From contig PCUU01000008.1 in assembly GCA_002786855.1 (NCBI GenBank), positions 32,660-96,659 of the forward strand: DNA of 64,000 nucleotides. The letters are read 5' to 3'. Positions 11,909 to 20,815 of the stretch are shown in pieces. Source of the DNA: Cytophagales bacterium CG12_big_fil_rev_8_21_14_0_65_40_12 (GTDB lineage Bacteria; Bacteroidota; Bacteroidia; Cytophagales; Cyclobacteriaceae). The stretch's first letter is position 1, and every line of letters starts with the position of its first letter. Under the pieces are notes generated by a model. The model saw nothing but the letters and a program-made list of their open reading frames with translations, did not search any database and had not been told where the DNA came from. The translations under genes and the position numbers were made by a program.

Positions 11909-11932
11909 ATATATTTGGTAAATCTTAAAAGA

Positions 11933-13120
11933 TTAGTCTAAAATTTCAGTAACCTGACCGGCACCTACTGTTCTACCACCTTCTCTGATCGCGAATCTTA
12001 ATCCTTTTTCAAGAGCAATAGCGTTAATCAAAGTAACTTCGATTGTAACGTTATCACCTGGCATTACCATTTCGATATCTGCAGGAAGCTTAATCTCACC
12101 AGTAACGTCAGTTGTTCTTAAATAGAACTGTGGACGATATTTGTTAAAGAATGGAGTATGACGTCCACCTTCTTCTTTTGAAAGTACGTAAACCTCAGCA
12201 TTGAAATGTGCATGTGGTTTTACAGAACCTGGCTTACAAATAATCATACCTCTCTTGATTTGAGATTTTTCAATACCTCTCAACAAAAGACCTACGTTGT
12301 CACCAGCTTCTCCTCTATCCAAAATCTTACGGAACATTTCTACTCCTGTGATTGTAGACTTAAGACCTTCAGCACCCATACCGATGATTTCAACAGGATC
12401 ACCAGTGTTGGTAACACCTCTTTCAATTCTACCAGTAGCAACAGTACCACGACCTGTGATCGAGAATACGTCTTCAACAGGCATCAAGAAATCTTTATCG
12501 ATCAAACGCTCTGGAAGTGGAATGTAAGCATCAACTGCAGCCATAAGCTCATTGATTTTACCAACCCACTGATCATCACCATTCAAACCGCCCAAAGCAG
12601 AACCTTGGATTACAGGAATGTCATCACCAGGATATTCGTAGAAAGAAAGAAGTTCTCTAATTTCCATCTCAACTAGCTCAAGAAGTTCTTCATCATCCAC
12701 AAGATCAACCTTGTTCATGAAAACTACAAGAGCAGGTACTCCTACCTGACGAGCCAAAAGAATATGCTCTCTTGTCTGCGGCATAGGACCATCAGTCGCA
12801 GCTACAACAAGAATTGCACCGTCCATCTGTGCAGCACCAGTAACCATGTTCTTCACATAATCCGCGTGACCAGGACAGTCAACGTGGGCATAGTGACGAT
12901 TCACAGTTTGATACTCAACGTGAGATGTGTTAATTGTGATACCTCTTTCTTTCTCTTCAGGAGCATTATCAATAGAAGAGAAATCTCTGTTTTCGGCAAG
13001 ACCTTGTGATGCCAAAACTTTAGTAATAGCAGCAGTTAATGTGGTCTTACCGTGGTCAACGTGACCGATAGTACCAATATTAACGTGCGGCTTAGAACGG
13101 TCAAAGTTTGCTTTAGCCAT
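11933..13120 (-). CDS. tuf: Elongation factor Tu
   Basis: This is the 395-residue GTPase that delivers aminoacyl-tRNA to the ribosome. The P-loop GHVDHGKT is at residues 19-26, followed by the DCPGHADY switch II region and the NKVD guanine motif. Domains 2 and 3 are complete up to the C-terminal [13 protein letters not shown]. It is the last gene of a transcript that begins with tRNA-Tyr, tRNA-Gly and tRNA-Thr, a common layout in Bacteroidota. Confidence 0.99.
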   Translation of the reverse strand: MAKANFDRSKPHVNIGTIGHVDHGKTTLTAAITKVLASQGLAENRDFSSIDNAPEEKERGITINTSHVEYQTVNRHYAHVDCPGHADYVKNMVTGAAQMDGAILVVAATDGPMPQTREHILLARQVGVPALVVFMNKVDLVDDEELLELVEMEIRELLSFYEYPGDDIPVIQGSALGGLNGDDQWVGKINELMAAVDAYIPLPERLIDKDFLMPVEDVFSITGRGTVATGRIERGVTNTGDPVEIIGMGAEGLKSTITGVEMFRKILDRGEAGDNVGLLLRGIEKSQIKRGMIICKPGSVKPHAHFNAEVYVLSKEEGGRHTPFFNKYRPQFYLRTTDVTGEIKLPADIEMVMPGDNVTIEVTLINAIALEKGLRFAIREGGRTVGAGQVTEILD

Positions 13121-13194
13121 AACTTGAAAATTAGTTAATATTTAAATTCAATTATTTAATTTATTCTTCGACATCTGATTTTTTCAGTGCCTTG

Positions 13195-13266
13195 AGCCAA
13201 TGACGAGATTTGAACTCGTGACCCCTTCCTTACCAAGGAAGTACTCTACCCCTGAGCTACATCGGC
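13195..13266 (-). tRNA. tRNA-Thr (anticodon GGT)
   Basis: A 72-base cloverleaf. The acceptor GCCGATG pairs with CATTGGC (one G-T), the anticodon stem CTTCC/GGAAG encloses loop TTGGTAA, and the T-arm holds TTCAAAT. The discriminator is T; the genome continues CAA rather than CCA. Confidence 0.97.
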
Positions 13267-13336
13267 TTGTTCAAGTTCATATCGAAGTTTGATGTTCGAT
13301 GCACATTAAACTTCGCATTTGTAACTCAAAGTTTTG

Positions 13337-13409
13337 AGCGGGTGACCAGGTTCGAACCGGCGACCTACAGCTTGGAAGGCTGTCGCTCTACCAACTGAGC
13401 TACACCCGC
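13337..13409 (-). tRNA. tRNA-Gly (anticodon TCC)
   Basis: A 73-base cloverleaf. The acceptor GCGGGTG pairs perfectly with CACCCGC, the anticodon stem ACAGC/GCTGT encloses CTTCCAA, and the T-loop is TTCGAAC. The discriminator is T, followed by CAA rather than an encoded CCA. Confidence 0.97.
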
Positions 13410-13485
13410 TTGTTCAAATTCCAACTCTTAAAGCTCAAATTCCAAAATGGCCTTTGAACGATGATCACTGGTATTTGATCTATTG

Positions 13486-13568
13486 TGGGGGGAGAAGGAT
13501 TCGAACCTTCGAAGACATAAGTCAACGGATTTACAGTCCGTCCCAGTTGGCCGCTTTGGTATCCCCCC
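13486..13568 (-). tRNA. tRNA-Tyr (anticodon GTA)
   Basis: An 83-base class II tRNA with a long variable arm. The acceptor GGGGGGA pairs with TCCCCCC, the anticodon stem ACGGA/TCCGT encloses CTGTAAA, and the discriminator is A. CAA follows in place of CCA. It is the first gene of the Tyr-Gly-Thr-tuf transcript. Confidence 0.97.
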
Positions 13569-13891
13569 AACTGATTTTCAATCCCTAAAAGAACGTCATA
13601 AAAAATCCTTTCAGCGAAAGGGAATGCAAAATTAGACCCTTTTTTATATTATTCAAATATATCTCAAAAAAAGATGTAGCGTTTTTTCGACCACCTTAAA
13701 ACAGCTAAAAAACGATTCTAAGAAAGATAAAAAGCCAGAGAATAATTCCGCCCTGCACGACTTAAGAGATATGTCCTTCAAAGCCTCAAATTAAAATACT
13801 TCTTTATATTTGCGTGATTTAGATTTCTATTGAAAAAGACAGCACAACAATAATCTAGACATTTAAAGCCGCAAGGCCTTAAACTAACTTT
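13569..13891. other. Divergent intergenic region, tRNA-Tyr / biotin carrier gene
   Basis: This 323-base stretch has no gene that I can see. It holds the minus-strand promoter of the tRNA-tuf transcript (13627-13657) and, on the plus strand, a -7-like box TATATTTG at 13805-13812 (the -33 element is not clear) about 80 bases before the biotin carrier gene. The middle is AT-rich without obvious structure. Confidence 0.7.
13627..13657 (-). promoter_or_regulatory. Promoter of the tRNA-Tyr/Gly/Thr-tuf transcript
   Basis: On the minus strand TTTG (13654-13657) is followed by exactly 19 bases and TAATTTTG (13627-13634), a full match to TTTG-N19-TAnnTTTG. Transcription should begin near 13621, about 50 bases before tRNA-Tyr. 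Confidence 0.8.
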
Positions 13892-14389
13892 ATGTATAAA
13901 ATAAGCCTTGAAAAAGATCATCAAGTTGAAGTTGAGTTGAATGCTGGTCATATCAGTGTTAATGGATCAAACTTCGAATGGAACCTTTCAAAAATAAGTA
14001 AACAGAAATTCCATATTCTAAAGGACAATAAATCCTTCAATGCAGAGGTCATCTCATTTGATAAGGATAAAAAGGTGGTCGAAATAAAAATCAACAATCA
14101 GATTTATACTGTCCAAGTTAAGGACAAAATGGATCAGCTGCTCGAAAGAATGGGCATAACTAATTTAACTTCTTCGATAATAACTGATATCAAAGCACCG
14201 ATGCCAGGGCTGATCCACGATATTTTTGTAAAGGTGGGACAAGAAGTGAAGAAGGGAGATCAAATTATGGTATTAGAGGCCATGAAAATGGAGAATGTAC
14301 TTAAGTCTCCAGGAGACTGTACAATCCAAAGCATTGAAGTCGCAGTCGGTGCGAGCGTGGAGAAAAATCAAATTTTAATCAAATTTTAA
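13892..14389 (+). CDS. Biotin carboxyl carrier-type protein
   Basis: This 165-residue protein ends in a biotinyl/lipoyl domain: [20 protein letters not shown] leads to the biotinylation motif EAMKMEN, with the acceptor lysine between the methionines near residue 131. The first 75 residues form a beta-rich domain typical of the stand-alone carrier subunit of acyl-CoA (acetyl- or propionyl-CoA) carboxylases. No carboxylase subunit lies nearby; the neighbours are pyrH and frr. Whether it serves acetyl-, propionyl- or another carboxylase cannot be read from this sequence alone. Confidence 0.88.
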   Translation: MYKISLEKDHQVEVELNAGHISVNGSNFEWNLSKISKQKFHILKDNKSFNAEVISFDKDKKVVEIKINNQIYTVQVKDKMDQLLERMGITNLTSSIITDIKAPMPGLIHDIFVKVGQEVKKGDQIMVLEAMKMENVLKSPGDCTIQSIEVAVGASVEKNQILIKF

Positions 14390-14402
14390 TCACAAAGAAC
14401 GA

Positions 14403-15110
14403 ATGAAGTACAAGAGGATTCTTTTGAAATTAAGTGGTGAAGCATTGATGGGCAATCAGCAATACGGAATTGATCCAGACAGATTAAACCAATATGCCGA
14501 AGAAATAAAAAGGATTCATGATAAAGGTGTAGAAATCGCAATTGTAATTGGTGGTGGTAACATCTATCGTGGAGTTCAAGCAGAAGCCTCAGGTATAGAC
14601 CGTGTGCAAGGTGATTACATGGGCATGCTGGCGACCGTAATTAATGCAATGGCCATTCAGAGCACTCTCGAAAATCACGGAATGTTTACCCGACTAATGT
14701 CAGGCATTAAAATGGAAGCCGTTTGTGAACCCTTTATTCGAAGAAGAGCGGTGAGACACCTTGAAAAAGGCAGGGTCGTGATATTTGGAGCAGGCATAGG
14801 CAATCCTTATTTCACTACTGACTCCACTGCGAGCTTAAGAGCGATTGAAATCGAAGCCGAAGTAGTCTTAAAGGGCACCAGAGTTGATGGAGTATACACC
14901 GCAGACCCAGAGAAAGACCCGACAGCCACCAGAATTGAAAATCTTTCGTTCGAACAAGCAATTAGAGAAGGCTACAATATCATGGATATGACGGCTTTTA
15001 CGCTTTGCCAAGAAAATAATGTCCCTATTATTGTATTTGATATGAACACCAAGGACAACCTTTTAAACCTTATGGAAGGAAAAGAAAACGTAGGAACTTT
15101 GATAAGCTAA
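14403..15110 (+). CDS. pyrH: UMP kinase
   Basis: This 235-residue enzyme phosphorylates UMP to UDP in pyrimidine nucleotide synthesis. It shows the amino-acid-kinase fold signature: [12 protein letters not shown] at residues 4-15, [11 protein letters not shown] near 50, and [13 protein letters not shown] and VDGVYTADP in the second half. It lies 13 bases after the biotin carrier gene and eight bases before frr; the pyrH-frr pair is widely conserved. Confidence 0.98.
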   Translation: MKYKRILLKLSGEALMGNQQYGIDPDRLNQYAEEIKRIHDKGVEIAIVIGGGNIYRGVQAEASGIDRVQGDYMGMLATVINAMAIQSTLENHGMFTRLMSGIKMEAVCEPFIRRRAVRHLEKGRVVIFGAGIGNPYFTTDSTASLRAIEIEAEVVLKGTRVDGVYTADPEKDPTATRIENLSFEQAIREGYNIMDMTAFTLCQENNVPIIVFDMNTKDNLLNLMEGKENVGTLIS

Positions 15111-15118
15111 TTTAAATC

Positions 15119-15679
15119 ATGGAAGAACTGGAATTATACTTAGAAACCGCTAAGGAAATGATGGAGAAGGCCATCGCTCATACTAAAGTAGAACTTGCCA
15201 AAATTAGAGCAGGTAAAGCAATGCCCAATATGCTTGATGTAATCAAAGTAGATTATTATGGTACATCAACCCCACTAAATCAAGTAGCCTCGGTGAACAG
15301 CCCAGATGCACGAACTCTTTTTGTTAAGCCTTGGGAAAAATCAATGACAGGTCCGATTGAAAGGGCGATTCTCAACAGTGATTTAGGTTTAAACCCTCAA
15401 AATGATGGAGAACAAATTATCATCAATATACCAATGCTGACGGAAGAGCGAAGAAGAGATTTGGTAAGACAAGCCAAAGCGGCTACCGAAGATGGTAGAA
15501 TAAGTATCCGAAGCGCCAGAAAAGAAACGAATGATGAACTCAAAAAGCTTCAGAAAGATGGTCTTTCAGAGGATGCTGTAAAAGTAGCCGAAGATAAAGT
15601 GCAAGACTTGACCAACTTATTCAATAAAAAAATGGACGAACTCTTCAATCATAAAGAGCAGGAGATTATGACTGTTTAA
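15119..15679 (+). CDS. frr: Ribosome recycling factor
   Basis: This 186-residue factor splits the post-termination ribosome together with EF-G. The two-domain pattern is complete: the helix with ELAKIRAGKAMPNMLD, the domain II strand YYGTSTPLNQVASVN, and the returning helices with TEERRRDLVRQAKA and ISIRSARKE. A strong terminator follows 28 bases later. Confidence 0.99.
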   Translation: MEELELYLETAKEMMEKAIAHTKVELAKIRAGKAMPNMLDVIKVDYYGTSTPLNQVASVNSPDARTLFVKPWEKSMTGPIERAILNSDLGLNPQNDGEQIIINIPMLTEERRRDLVRQAKAATEDGRISIRSARKETNDELKKLQKDGLSEDAVKVAEDKVQDLTNLFNKKMDELFNHKEQEIMTV

Positions 15680-15705
15680 ATTAAAGGACTCAGAATCCTT
15701 TAACA

Positions 15706-16155
15706 TTAAGGCACCTTTTTGGTGCCTTTTTCATTTGTAAGTACCTTTTGAATTAAAAACTGTTCGGCAGTGAGCACCTCAATATTCGAAAAAAAATAGT
15801 CCGAAAGATTTTCGGTCACAATGCTCTTACAACCAGCCTCAATAGCCGCATAATATTGAAAACCATCCTCTAAATCATTCACCCTAGGATCCATTATGGA
15901 CTTTTTAATTGCACTTTCTGAAATTACAGCAATAGACAGATGTTGACACAATGCCGCTATCTTAGTTTTAGCCAAGGCCTCTCCTGACTTTTTTGAGGAA
16001 AAGTAAAAGGCAATTGCTAAGCATAAAGATGAAGTATATAGCTGAAAGTTCTTATCATTTGCTAAACTCAATACCCTAGAAGAATATAAAAACAGCGGAT
16101 ATTCTTTATTCAGCACAGAGACTAATACATTCGCATCTATAAAAACCTTACCCAT
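15706..16155 (-). CDS. PIN-domain toxin of a type II toxin-antitoxin pair
   Basis: This 149-residue protein starts with MGKVFIDANVLVSVLNKEYP, the first acidic residue (Asp7) of the PIN ribonuclease fold; the second acidic cluster is VNDLEDGFQYYAAIEAGC near residues 97-114, and IVTENLSDY supplies the last. It is very probably a VapC-like RNase, target unknown. It overlaps the antitoxin gene by one base (TAATG), which couples translation. Its last codons are built from the frr terminator hairpin. Identity as a PIN protein is clear; toxicity is inferred. Confidence 0.85.
   Translation of the reverse strand: MGKVFIDANVLVSVLNKEYPLFLYSSRVLSLANDKNFQLYTSSLCLAIAFYFSSKKSGEALAKTKIAALCQHLSIAVISESAIKKSIMDPRVNDLEDGFQYYAAIEAGCKSIVTENLSDYFFSNIEVLTAEQFLIQKVLTNEKGTKKVP
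15708..15731 (+). terminator. Rho-independent terminator of pyrH-frr
   Basis: AAGGCACC-TTTTT-GGTGCCTT forms an eight-base-pair stem, followed by a T-run on the plus strand. The same bases encode the last residues of the convergent PIN-domain gene. Confidence 0.85.
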
Positions 16156-16403
16156 TACCTTTTTTCGTAGAAATCTGCCTTAGAAATCTTTCTTGGCTTA
16201 GTTCTGTATTCTGCCTCGCCCTCAGCTACTACAGAAATCCAATCAGCAATAGGCAAATCTTCAATGGAAGTATATTGGTTTGATGTAATCTGCCTAAGCA
16301 AAAACTCCGTGAGCCTAGAAAGACTGATGTTGTTCTTCTCGGCAAAGGCTTTGGCCGATTGAATTACTTCTTGATCGAAACTGAGTGTGACTTTAGCATC
16401 CAT
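16155..16403 (-). CDS. Antitoxin (DUF6364-like)
   Basis: This 82-residue protein begins MDAKVTLSFDQEVIQSAKAF, a ribbon-helix-helix-like DNA-binding N-terminus, with helix AEKNNISLSRLTEFLLRQI next. The C-terminal tail (about 50-82, basic, with KPRKISKADFY) should wrap the PIN toxin encoded immediately downstream. A -7-like box TAAGTTTG (16421-16428, minus strand) lies 17 bases before the start; the -33 element is unclear. The antitoxin-first order with a one-base overlap fits type II pairs. Confidence 0.82.
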   Translation of the reverse strand: MDAKVTLSFDQEVIQSAKAFAEKNNISLSRLTEFLLRQITSNQYTSIEDLPIADWISVVAEGEAEYRTKPRKISKADFYEKR

Positions 16404-16665
16404 AACCTTTAATTATACGACAAACTTATTAATTTAATACGTAAATAAAAATCAATTGCTGTGATTTAGGATGCGGCTAGAAGTACATTGTTCAACAACT
16501 CACTACACATAAAGGCTTATTGACTCCTTTTGGATTTAAAATGGCGTTAAAATCAAGTAACTACGCAGCATGAATCTTTCGGCAAACTATATCTTCGCTA
16601 TTTGCATGAAAAATCAGTTTTCTATTCTTACATTTTTCATACATTTAAAGAATAAATAAAAATCA

Positions 16666-16998
16666 ATGAAAGGAACAAACTTAGGCGAATTCGAAGAAGT
16701 AGTCTTATTGACCATCGCCTCGCTGATGTCTGATGCCTACAGCGTGGCCATTTGTGATGAGATAGAAAGGATTACTGAAAGATCGGTCAAGTTGGGGGTG
16801 GTTCACGCTGTACTCAATAGGTTAGAAGAAAAAGGATATGTGCTTTCGCAGTTAGGAGAAGCCACTAAAGTACGAGGAGGCAGACGCAAGCGGTATTTCG
16901 AAGTAACTGATGCTGGCAAAGCCACATTAACAAAGGTGAAAGAGCAAAGAGATGAATTATGGAGGCTTATTCCAGAATTCAATCTTAAAATGATATGA
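16666..16998 (+). CDS. PadR family transcriptional regulator
   Basis: This 110-residue winged-helix protein has the PadR pattern: LGEFEEVVLLTIASL at the start, AYSVAICDEIERIT in the middle, then VHAVLNRLEEKGYV and RGGRRKRYFEVTDAGKATL for the recognition helix and wing. PadR proteins usually repress an adjacent membrane-protein gene. Here it overlaps the following permease gene by four bases (ATGA), so that permease is its likely target. Confidence 0.92.
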   Translation: MKGTNLGEFEEVVLLTIASLMSDAYSVAICDEIERITERSVKLGVVHAVLNRLEEKGYVLSQLGEATKVRGGRRKRYFEVTDAGKATLTKVKEQRDELWRLIPEFNLKMI

Positions 16999-19619
16999 AC
17001 AATAAGCTCACAAATCAACCACCTAAATGGGCAAACCGCTTTCTAGAATGGTATTGCCGCCATGATCTTTTAGAAGATCTACAAGGTGATTTGTATGAGC
17101 ATTTCGACAGGAACCTTACCAGCAAAAGCCTTAAGTCTGCAAAAATCACATATTGGTTAGATGTGATCAAGTTTTGCAGACCTTATACCATTAGAAAATT
17201 CAAAATAGTCAACAACATAAACTCAATTGTCATGTTTAAAAATTACTTCAAAACATCGTTAAGGAGCATAGCCAGGAACAAGCTATTTTCCGCCATTAAC
17301 ATCTTTGGCTTAGCAGTCGGAATGTCGGTTTGCTTACTTATGATTACCCTTTTTATGGAAGTGAGGAGCTATGATCGCTTCCACGAAGACGCAGAACGGA
17401 TCTATAGAATTAACAACATCTATCAATCCTTGGACGAAGACCCATCCTATTTTGCCTCCACATCTATTATTGCAGGCAAAAGACTTCAAGAGGAAGTTCC
17501 CGGAATTGATGCCTCAGTAATTATGAGAAGAAACTTTGGTGGTGATGCCAAAGTAGATGATAAAGTTGTTCCCCTTTCGGGAGTATATGCTTCTGAAGGC
17601 TTCTTTGATGTCTTTTCCTTTAAAATATTGAGAGGGAATGGGGCCACAGCCCTTGTTGAGCCATATTCTCTAGTACTTACTGATGAGACTGCTTCTAAAA
17701 TCTTTGATGAAGGAGTTGACCCCTTAAATCAGATCATAAAGGTGAATGACAAGGATTTTAAGGTAACAGCTATTGTTGAGAAACCTCCATTCAATTCTCA
17801 CCTAAAATTTCAATCACTGGCCTCTTTTTCCACCCATGAGAGCCAAGAAAAGGAAAGAGATAACAATATCATGGGCTGGACTAACATGTGGATGAACTAT
17901 TGCTACATGAAATTGGCTGAAGGCACTACGATGCAGCAGATAGAAGAAAGATTAGCAAAAATAAGCGAAGAAGAAAATGAGAAGTTTGACAGGATTAAAA
18001 TTGAGCTTACGCTTCAATCTGTATTAAATATTATGACTGGCCCTGACTTAAGCAACCAAATTGGGCCGAGCATTGGTGGCAAAGGTTTGTGGGTATTTGG
18101 GCTCTTAGTTTTTGTGGTCATTCTATCCGCTGGATTTAATTATACCAACCTCTCTATCGCTCGCTCATTGCGCAGGGCCAAAGAAGTGGGCGTAAGAAAA
18201 GTGGTGGGAGCCACAAGAAGTCAGATTATCTCACAGTTTATCATTGAGGCTTGTGTCATTTCCGTTTCATCTTTGGTACTTGCCTATTTCCTTTTCCTCG
18301 TCCTCAAGCCTTATTTTCTAAATCTTGCTCCAGAAATTCAGCAAACCCTGCACTTAGCAACCGAGCCTAAACTTTTTATCTACTTCTTCTTGTTCGCCAT
18401 ACTAGTGGGAATTTTAGCGGGCTTGTTCCCTGCCACCCTGCTTTCCAAATTAAAGGCTGCTCAGGTGATGAAAGGGGTAAGCAACACTAAACTGTTTTCT
18501 AAAATTAATTTGAGAAAAGTACTCATCGTCATTCAATTCACCTTATCTCTTGTTTTTATCATTTCAGCCAGCATTGCCTTCAAACAATACAAATATGCGC
18601 TGGCTTTTGACCTAGGGTACAAAACAGAAAATGTATTGAACATTGAGCTACAAGGCAATGACGCTGATCAGGTCAAAAGTATATATGAAGCCATACCAGA
18701 AGTTTCTGAAATCGCAGTTTCATCTCATCTGCTGAGTGTTGGAAGCCGCTGGGGGGCCGACATGAAATATGAAGACCCAATGGATTCTACTACGCTTTGG
18801 TATGCCAGCATTGATGGAAACTACATTCCGATGATGAAACATAGATTACTGGCAGGAACCAACTTTGATCAAAGGCCGCTTCAGGAAGAAGAGTCAGAAA
18901 TCATTGTAAATGAAACCACCATTAAGCGGTTCAATGTAGGAACACCAGAAGAATCCATTGGCAAGTACTTAAAGGTAGACGACAAAAAACTAAGGATCAT
19001 TGGCGTAATCGAAGATTTCCATTACGCGAAAGTCAGTGAAAGTATTGAATGTTTCGGTTTCAGGTACCAACCCAAAGAAGTATATACCATTAATTTGAAA
19101 ATAGCATCGCCTGATTTACTAGGCACAATGGAAAAGATAGCGTCTGCTTGGAATGACTTTGACCCTGTTCATGAATTCGATGCCACTTTTTATGACGAAA
19201 AACTACAAAAAGCTTACAGCGAATATTCGGTAATGTTTACTCTAGTAGGTTTCTTGGCCTTCTTGACCATGACAATTGCTTCCTTGGGACTATTAGGAAT
19301 GGCCGTTTACACAGCAGAAACCAGAGTTAAAGAAATTAGTATTCGAAAGGTGCTTGGTGCAACTGAAGGCAGTTTAATTACCCTTTTAGCGAAAGGCTTT
19401 ATGTGGTTATTGGTAATTTCAGCTGCCATTGCAGTTCCCCTCGCCTACTATTTCTTTGATAATGTAATTCTACAAGGTGCCGTGAATCGGGCCAGCATTG
19501 GCGCAATAGAATTATTTGGTGGGGTGCTCATCATCTTCACAATTGGTTTTATCACAATTGGTTCGCAAACCTGGAAAGCAGCCAAAGCTAACCCTGCAAA
19601 TACATTAAGAAACGAGTAA
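16995..19619 (+). CDS. FtsX-like ABC permease with N-terminal prefix domain
   Basis: This 874-residue protein is a MacB/FtsX-type permease, an ABC-system component that works by mechanotransmission rather than as a pore. Residues 1-75 form a soluble prefix (PPKWANRFLEWYCRHDLLEDL) found in PadR-linked permeases of Bacteroidota. A membrane span lies near 95-115, then a periplasmic domain, an FtsX block (about 365-500, with SLRRAKEVGVRKVVGATRS), a second periplasmic domain and a second FtsX block (about 750-870, with VKEISIRKVLGATEGSL). No ATPase gene is adjacent, so the partner must be elsewhere. Confidence 0.92.
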   Translation: MNNKLTNQPPKWANRFLEWYCRHDLLEDLQGDLYEHFDRNLTSKSLKSAKITYWLDVIKFCRPYTIRKFKIVNNINSIVMFKNYFKTSLRSIARNKLFSAINIFGLAVGMSVCLLMITLFMEVRSYDRFHEDAERIYRINNIYQSLDEDPSYFASTSIIAGKRLQEEVPGIDASVIMRRNFGGDAKVDDKVVPLSGVYASEGFFDVFSFKILRGNGATALVEPYSLVLTDETASKIFDEGVDPLNQIIKVNDKDFKVTAIVEKPPFNSHLKFQSLASFSTHESQEKERDNNIMGWTNMWMNYCYMKLAEGTTMQQIEERLAKISEEENEKFDRIKIELTLQSVLNIMTGPDLSNQIGPSIGGKGLWVFGLLVFVVILSAGFNYTNLSIARSLRRAKEVGVRKVVGATRSQIISQFIIEACVISVSSLVLAYFLFLVLKPYFLNLAPEIQQTLHLATEPKLFIYFFLFAILVGILAGLFPATLLSKLKAAQVMKGVSNTKLFSKINLRKVLIVIQFTLSLVFIISASIAFKQYKYALAFDLGYKTENVLNIELQGNDADQVKSIYEAIPEVSEIAVSSHLLSVGSRWGADMKYEDPMDSTTLWYASIDGNYIPMMKHRLLAGTNFDQRPLQEEESEIIVNETTIKRFNVGTPEESIGKYLKVDDKKLRIIGVIEDFHYAKVSESIECFGFRYQPKEVYTINLKIASPDLLGTMEKIASAWNDFDPVHEFDATFYDEKLQKAYSEYSVMFTLVGFLAFLTMTIASLGLLGMAVYTAETRVKEISIRKVLGATEGSLITLLAKGFMWLLVISAAIAVPLAYYFFDNVILQGAVNRASIGAIELFGGVLIIFTIGFITIGSQTWKAAKANPANTLRNE

Positions 19620-19627
19620 TTGAAATA

Positions 19628-19658
19628 ACAAAAGGAGTGCTTAAAGCACTCCTTTTGT
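19628..19658. terminator. Shared terminator between the permease gene and hisB
   Basis: ACAAAAGGAGTGCT and its complement form a 14-base-pair stem with a three-base loop and A/T tracts on both sides, so it can act in both directions. It begins nine bases after the permease stop and includes the hisB stop codon. Confidence 0.85.
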
Positions 19659-20738
19659 ACTAGGTAATCGGTTCATTTCATTGGCATTGCGTTGCACAGC
19701 CATTTTAATGGCTTTCGCGAAGGCCTTGAAGATGGACTCAATTTTATGGTGCTCGTTTTCTCCTTCTACTTTGATATTGAGGTTGCACTTGGCGGCATCG
19801 GAAAAGGATTTGAAGAAGTGCATAAACATCTCAGTTGGCATATCTCCTACCCTTTCGCGCGTAAATTTGGCTTCCCAAACCAACCATGGCCTTCCGCTAA
19901 AATCAATGGCGACTTGTGCTAAGGCTTCATCCATTGGCAATAAAAAGCCATAGCGATTTACTCCTTTTTTATCTCCAATCGCTTTTGCATATGCTTCTCC
20001 CAAAGCCAAGGCTGTATCTTCGATGGTATGGTGTTCATCAATATGCAAATCACCTTTGACCTTAATTGTTAAATCAGCACCAGAATGTTTCCCTAATTGA
20101 TCAAGCATATGATCGAAGAAACCTAACCCAGTTTCATTATGGCATTGGCCAGTACCGTCTAAATTCAATTGAATTAGAATATCTGTTTCTTTTGTCACCC
20201 GGTGTACTTCCGCAGTACGAGGTGGCATTTGCAAGAAATTGAAGATTTCATCCCAACTCATTGTCGTTAAGGCTGCTCTTTCATTTTTTTCTTCAGCAAT
20301 GAAAATCGCCTTCGCCCCAAGGTTATCCGCCAATTGAATATCTGTTACTCGATCTCCCAAAACATAGGAATTAGCAAGATCAAAATCTCCATTCATATAG
20401 TGCGTCAACAAACCCGTCCCAGGCTTTCTCGTAGGTGCATTCTCATGCCCAAATGTGCGGTCAATGGCAATTTCGTCAAATACGACACCTTCATTTTCAA
20501 GCGTTTGGAGCATTTTATTATGTGCAGGCCAAAAAGTATCTTCTGGAAAAGACGCTGTTCCCAAGCCATCTTGATTGGTGACCATCACCAACCTATAGTC
20601 AAGTTGTTCAGCAATTTTACGCAAGTTCGAAATCGCCCCGGGCAAGAACTCTAATTTTTCTAAAGAATCTACCTGCTGATCTTCCTTAGGCTCGATAATA
20701 ATGGTACCATCACGATCTATAAACAATATTTTTTTCAT
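19641..20738 (-). CDS. hisB: Bifunctional histidinol-phosphatase / imidazoleglycerol-phosphate dehydratase
   Basis: This 365-residue fusion performs steps 6 and 8 of histidine synthesis. Residues 1-165 are a HAD phosphatase with catalytic Asp8 and Asp10 in DRDGT, and the TRKPGTGLL segment. Residues from about 175 form the IGPD dehydratase with [18 protein letters not shown] and the metal-binding DEHHTIED. It is the last gene of the his transcript and stops inside a terminator; a 77-base gap separates it from hisC. Confidence 0.97.
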   Translation of the reverse strand: MKKILFIDRDGTIIIEPKEDQQVDSLEKLEFLPGAISNLRKIAEQLDYRLVMVTNQDGLGTASFPEDTFWPAHNKMLQTLENEGVVFDEIAIDRTFGHENAPTRKPGTGLLTHYMNGDFDLANSYVLGDRVTDIQLADNLGAKAIFIAEEKNERAALTTMSWDEIFNFLQMPPRTAEVHRVTKETDILIQLNLDGTGQCHNETGLGFFDHMLDQLGKHSGADLTIKVKGDLHIDEHHTIEDTALALGEAYAKAIGDKKGVNRYGFLLPMDEALAQVAIDFSGRPWLVWEAKFTRERVGDMPTEMFMHFFKSFSDAAKCNLNIKVEGENEHHKIESIFKAFAKAIKMAVQRNANEMNRLPSTKGVL

Positions 20739-20815
20739 CCTTCATGGTTTATTGTTCGCAGTTTAATGTTCTTGGTTGAAACCACTTCTGTCAACTTTGA
20801 ACTTCAAACTTTAAA

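Noticed and set aside
12206..12676. 156-residue plus-strand open frame
   Set aside because: It is antisense to tuf and has no family features.
20760..20815. Short AT-rich repeats of the type AACTTTGAACTTCAAACTTT between hisC and hisB
   Set aside because: Degenerate low-complexity sequence; similar short motifs near 24255 are too weak to call a repeat family.
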